This document shows positions 23,595 to 26,072 of a stretch of 26,072 nucleotides of DNA, one piece after another. The first letter of the stretch is position 1; the number at the start of each line of letters is the position of its first letter. The notes beneath the pieces are model-generated. The model searched no databases. It saw nothing but the letters and a program-made list of their open reading frames with translations, and was not told the DNA's origin. This DNA is from UBA11889 sp046582115. Its GTDB lineage: Bacteria > Pseudomonadota > Gammaproteobacteria > Pseudomonadales > Azotimanducaceae. A program made the translations under genes and the position numbers. Where the stretch lies: NCBI GenBank assembly GCA_046582115.1, contig JAYGFA010000084.1, positions 1 through 26,072 of the forward strand, given 5' to 3'.

Positions 23595-25067
23595 GTGGCG
23601 CTCGCCAGCCTAGATGATTATTTCCCCGACTGGAAAGAACGCGAAGCTCTCGCTGAAGCCATGGTTCCAATCATTGGACAGCTCTATCGACGCAATGTAG
23701 TCGCGTACTGTTATGGACAACCTCTTCACAATCAAAGCGTCCTTAAGATTATGCAGACCCATCGGTTTGTGAGGCAGGTTGCCCACAACGAAGTTTCCGA
23801 ATTCGAGAGCTTTCCCATATTGGAAGCGATGTCTGAGCTCGACCTGGGACCATCTCATATAGACGTAGGGAAACTTGCAAGCGAGTACATGGATCGTACC
23901 CGCGATGAGACCGGTTTATCCGTCTTCGACTTCACACAACATGCCTGTGAGGAAGTAATTGGACGCCACGTAAAACCGCTAGAGAAACCCCAAGATGTCA
24001 TCCTTTACGGGTTCGGCAGAATAGGGCGGCCATTAGCGCGCCTCCTAATAGAAAAAACAGGAGGCGGCGATCAACTGCGGCTCCGTGCCGTCGTGGTACG
24101 CAAGAACTCCGAAGAAGACCTCGAAAAACGAGCTGAACTGTTGCGCCGCGACTCCGTCCACGGTCCATTCCAAGGCACCGTAAGGACTGATGCGGAAAAT
24201 AATTGCATCATTGCAAACGGCAACGTCATTCAGCTTATCCATTCTGACGATCCGGGAAAAATCGACTACACCACATACGGTATCGATAATGCGATCGTTA
24301 TCGATAATACAGGCGTATGGCGGGACGAGGAGGGGCTCGGACAGCATCTTGTATCTAAAGGTGTCGCTCGAGTAATTTTGACCGCACCCGGAACGGGGGA
24401 CGTCAAGAATATTGTCTCTGGAATCAATTCAAGCGAACTCACGGCGTCGGACAAAATCGTTTCGGCGGCGTCTTGTACGACCAACGCCATTGTGCCCGTG
24501 CTGAAAGCGATGAACGACGAATTCGGTATCGATCACGGGCATGTGGAAACGGTGCACGCGTACACCCCAGACCAAAACTTAACGGACAACTACCACAAGA
24601 AAAATCGGCGAGGCCGCGGCGCGGCACTCAACATGGTTATTACGGAGACTGGTGCTTCCTCAGCTATTGTCCAGCTACTACCCGAACTAGCAGGAAAAGT
24701 CACCGGGAGCGCGATCAGAGTACCTACTCCAAATGTATCCCTGGCGATACTCAATCTCACGCTTTCAGAACGAACTGAAGTCAAAAAGGTCAACGATCAC
24801 CTTCGTCACATGGCATTGCACTCTGTAATGCAACGTCAAATTAATTTCACCGAGTCGACGGAGGTCGTCTCGTCAGATTTCATAGGTGATCGTCACGCAT
24901 GCATCGTGGATTCCGGAGCGACCATTGTCGATGGCAACCGGGCGATTGTTTATCTCTGGTATGACAATGAATACGGATACGCATGCCAAGTCATCAGAGT
25001 TGTACAAAAGTGGGCGGGCATCAGTTATCCCCTTATTCCTACCGACGTATCTATGACAGGGTTCTGA
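23595..25067 (+). CDS. gap: Glyceraldehyde-3-phosphate dehydrogenase, long gammaproteobacterial type
   Basis: A 490-residue dehydrogenase, about 150 residues longer than ordinary GAPDH. It has an N-terminal extension (about 1-130; WKEREALAEAMVPIIGQLYRR, FPILEAMSELDLG) and then the NAD(P) fold GFGRIGRPL (139-147). The catalytic Cys294 lies in SAASCTTNAIVPV, with the HAYTPDQNLTDNYH loop and ATIVDGNRAIVYLWYDNEYGY at the C-terminus. It resembles the PA3001-type enzyme next to mfd in Pseudomonas. It catalyses oxidation of glyceraldehyde-3-phosphate with phosphate, or the reverse in gluconeogenesis. It starts at GTG, 168 bp after the 2-oxoacid oxidoreductase operon, so it may have its own promoter. 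Confidence 0.94.
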   Translation: MALASLDDYFPDWKEREALAEAMVPIIGQLYRRNVVAYCYGQPLHNQSVLKIMQTHRFVRQVAHNEVSEFESFPILEAMSELDLGPSHIDVGKLASEYMDRTRDETGLSVFDFTQHACEEVIGRHVKPLEKPQDVILYGFGRIGRPLARLLIEKTGGGDQLRLRAVVVRKNSEEDLEKRAELLRRDSVHGPFQGTVRTDAENNCIIANGNVIQLIHSDDPGKIDYTTYGIDNAIVIDNTGVWRDEEGLGQHLVSKGVARVILTAPGTGDVKNIVSGINSSELTASDKIVSAASCTTNAIVPVLKAMNDEFGIDHGHVETVHAYTPDQNLTDNYHKKNRRGRGAALNMVITETGASSAIVQLLPELAGKVTGSAIRVPTPNVSLAILNLTLSERTEVKKVNDHLRHMALHSVMQRQINFTESTEVVSSDFIGDRHACIVDSGATIVDGNRAIVYLWYDNEYGYACQVIRVVQKWAGISYPLIPTDVSMTGF

Positions 25068-25184
25068 ATATAGGTGGAGTAGAGAGAGCAGTCCGCATTG
25101 GCAGAACCAAGTTGAGATTTCCAATAAGATGCTAAAAAGGCCCGCATGAACGTTGGCAACTTGGTACGAATTTAGTTTCAGTGG

Positions 25185-25469
25185 ATGCACGCCGAGTCCC
25201 TTCAAATTGATTTTCATCTTCCCGGGTGTCGCTCACTCAAAGAGAAAAGGCGCCGCCTTGCTCGATTACGCGATAAGTTCGGTCGTGTCACGAATATCGC
25301 AGCCTGTGAGTCCGGGAAAAACGATATACACGACCGCGCGCAGTGGACATTCGTGGCAATCGCCAGCAGCGAAAAGATTGTTCACAAGACCATCCAGGAA
25401 GTTTGCGATTGGTCCGCCCAAACACTCGATGCGACCATCGTAGCTATTCATCGAGAAAACATTGCGTAA
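25185..25469 (+). CDS. DUF503 family protein (YlxP-like)
   Basis: A 94-residue protein of the DUF503 family. The family signature lies at the N-terminus: LQIDFHLPGCRSLKEKRRRL, here at residues 6-25, followed by the alternating strand WTFVAIASSE and the C-terminal helix HKTIQEVCDW. The fold is small and cytoplasmic; function is unknown beyond frequent linkage to ribosome-assembly genes in other bacteria, a linkage not present here. No clear ribosome site precedes the ATG, but the start is fixed by the position of the family signature. It lies 117 bp after gap on the same strand. Confidence 0.85.
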   Translation: MHAESLQIDFHLPGCRSLKEKRRRLARLRDKFGRVTNIAACESGKNDIHDRAQWTFVAIASSEKIVHKTIQEVCDWSAQTLDATIVAIHRENIA

Positions 25470-25496
25470 ATCGGCAGTAAGCGCGACGATATATCC

Positions 25497-25883
25497 ATGA
25501 GTCAGATAACCGTCGTCTTGATTGTGGCGCTGGTTGCTCTTTGGTTTAGATCAGCCCGCAAAACCCGCACGCGCTGGTTAGAACAATTAAATCTTCCCGG
25601 CGTTTGGGACCTCGATGACAGCCACTCGCGGACCATATCGCTCGAAATACGAGGTACGCTATCAGCCGGAAAGTATCGATTTCGAACCGATAATCGAAAC
25701 GAATCAGGTGAGTGGCGAATCGCTGGTCAATCGATCGCTTTTTCTGTCGATGGTGGTAGCGAAGAAAGGTGTGAACTCCGCCTTTTTGGCGCAGGTCGTG
25801 TAGGTATCAATGGCCCGCGACACATACGCCAGATTTACGTAAAAAGAGCAGATAACGTTGTTCCGCTGCGGAGTAGTTCATGA
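25497..25883 (+). CDS. Small membrane-anchored protein of unknown function
   Basis: A 128-residue protein that I do not recognise. Residues 3-18 (QITVVLIVALVALWF) form a single membrane segment, followed by basic residues (RSARKTRTR). The rest appears beta-rich, with alternating W/Y/F and Gly (GVWDLDDS, GKYRFRTDN, GEWRIAGQSIAF), somewhat like a lipocalin-type small domain, and ends IRQIYVKRADNVVPL. It follows the DUF503 gene after 27 bp on the same strand and converges on the PutP-like gene. Its base use looks like its neighbours'. It has no detectable catalytic motif. Confidence 0.65.
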   Translation: MSQITVVLIVALVALWFRSARKTRTRWLEQLNLPGVWDLDDSHSRTISLEIRGTLSAGKYRFRTDNRNESGEWRIAGQSIAFSVDGGSEERCELRLFGAGRVGINGPRHIRQIYVKRADNVVPLRSSS

Positions 25884-25907
25884 GCGTTTCCAACGTCAGA
25901 TTCTGGA

Positions 25908-26072
25908 TCAGAGATATTTCGCCTTCCTAATACTGGACGCCCGACTCACGAAATAGATAGCGACGCAGGCAAGAATGAATGCCGGCAGTATTTCGTATAT
26001 ATCAAACATTCCACCGGATAGATTTCGCCACAAGAAAATAGTGGAACCGCCGACCAACATTCCTGCGATAAG
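25908..26072 (-). CDS. putP: PutP-like sodium/solute symporter, C-terminal fragment (5' end outside window)
   Basis: The last 54 codons of a membrane protein of the sodium:solute symporter family, read from beyond the right edge of the window and ending in TGA at 25908-25910. The visible part is two hydrophobic segments, GMLVGGSTIFLW and YEILPAFILACVAIYFV, joined by RNLSGGMFDI. This matches the terminal part of E. coli PutP (VGALTVIVW, LYEIIPGFIFG). PutP imports proline with sodium, but related carriers take pantothenate or other solutes, so the symbol is tentative. It converges on the preceding gene with a 24-bp gap. Confidence 0.7.
   Translation of the reverse strand, partial: LIAGMLVGGSTIFLWRNLSGGMFDIYEILPAFILACVAIYFVSRASSIRKAKYL

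Noticed and set aside
25106..25165. 9-bp inverted repeat (ACCAAGTTG / CAACTTGGT) with a 42-bp loop between gap and the DUF503 gene
   Set aside because: A repeat of this size is expected by chance a few times in 26 kb; there is no T run, so it is not a terminator, and no regulator site is suggested.
1..26072. CRISPR arrays, tRNA or rRNA genes, insertion sequences
   Set aside because: None seen on reading: no regularly spaced repeats, no transposase-like proteins and no tRNA-like cloverleaf noticed.

Overview
The window is a gene-dense piece of a gammaproteobacterial chromosome with roughly balanced base composition (estimated by eye). The evidence is the full-length relatives of Pseudomonas/Escherichia-type proteins: PepN, TatD of the E. 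coli subtype, Slt70, TopA with three zinc ribbons, LexA, CsiV, Mfd, and the long GAPDH typical of gammaproteobacteria. The neighbourhood topA–lexA … MTIP-like phosphorylase–csiV–mfd–gap resembles the arrangement I recall from Pseudomonas. I cannot name a genus. No rRNA, tRNA, insertion sequence, prophage or CRISPR array was seen.

Layout. 1-603: 3' end of pepN (+). 739-4163: a minus-strand operon read GNAT acetyltransferase > S9 prolyl-oligopeptidase-type peptidase > D-Ala-D-Ala ligase. 4343-7504: a minus-strand operon universal stress protein > slt > tatD. 7605-10951: a small membrane protein of unknown function and topA (+). 11015-11611: lexA (-), with two tandem SOS boxes in its upstream region. 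11826-14254: mscS-like channel > hpt > MTIP-like phosphorylase (+), divergent from lexA. 14114-18624: mfd > csiV (-), where the csiV tail overlaps the phosphorylase gene antisense. 18774-23426: a tightly coupled plus-strand operon for a 2-oxoacid oxidoreductase (GltD-like flavoprotein with ferredoxin domain, gamma, alpha, beta). 23595-25067: gap. 25185-25883: a DUF503 gene and a small membrane protein. 25908-26072: C-terminal end of a PutP-like sodium/solute symporter (-).

How the genes work together. Several parts are coherent modules: cell-wall work (ddl, slt), DNA damage and repair (lexA, mfd, topA, tatD), and purine salvage (the MTIP-like enzyme would release hypoxanthine, which the adjacent hpt product would convert to IMP). 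The 2-oxoacid oxidoreductase operon would link CoA-dependent oxidative decarboxylation of a 2-oxoacid to a flavoprotein with iron-sulfur clusters. The actual acceptor and substrate are not readable from sequence.

The most notable features are: (i) the gamma and alpha domains of the oxidoreductase, usually one polypeptide in this family, lie in different frames, joined exactly by an A_AAG_GGA heptamer where a -1 slip would restore a 607-residue fused subunit; (ii) a 141-bp codon-register antisense overlap between csiV and the phosphorylase gene; (iii) two perfect CTGT-N8-ACAG boxes between lexA and the mscS-hpt-phosphorylase operon.
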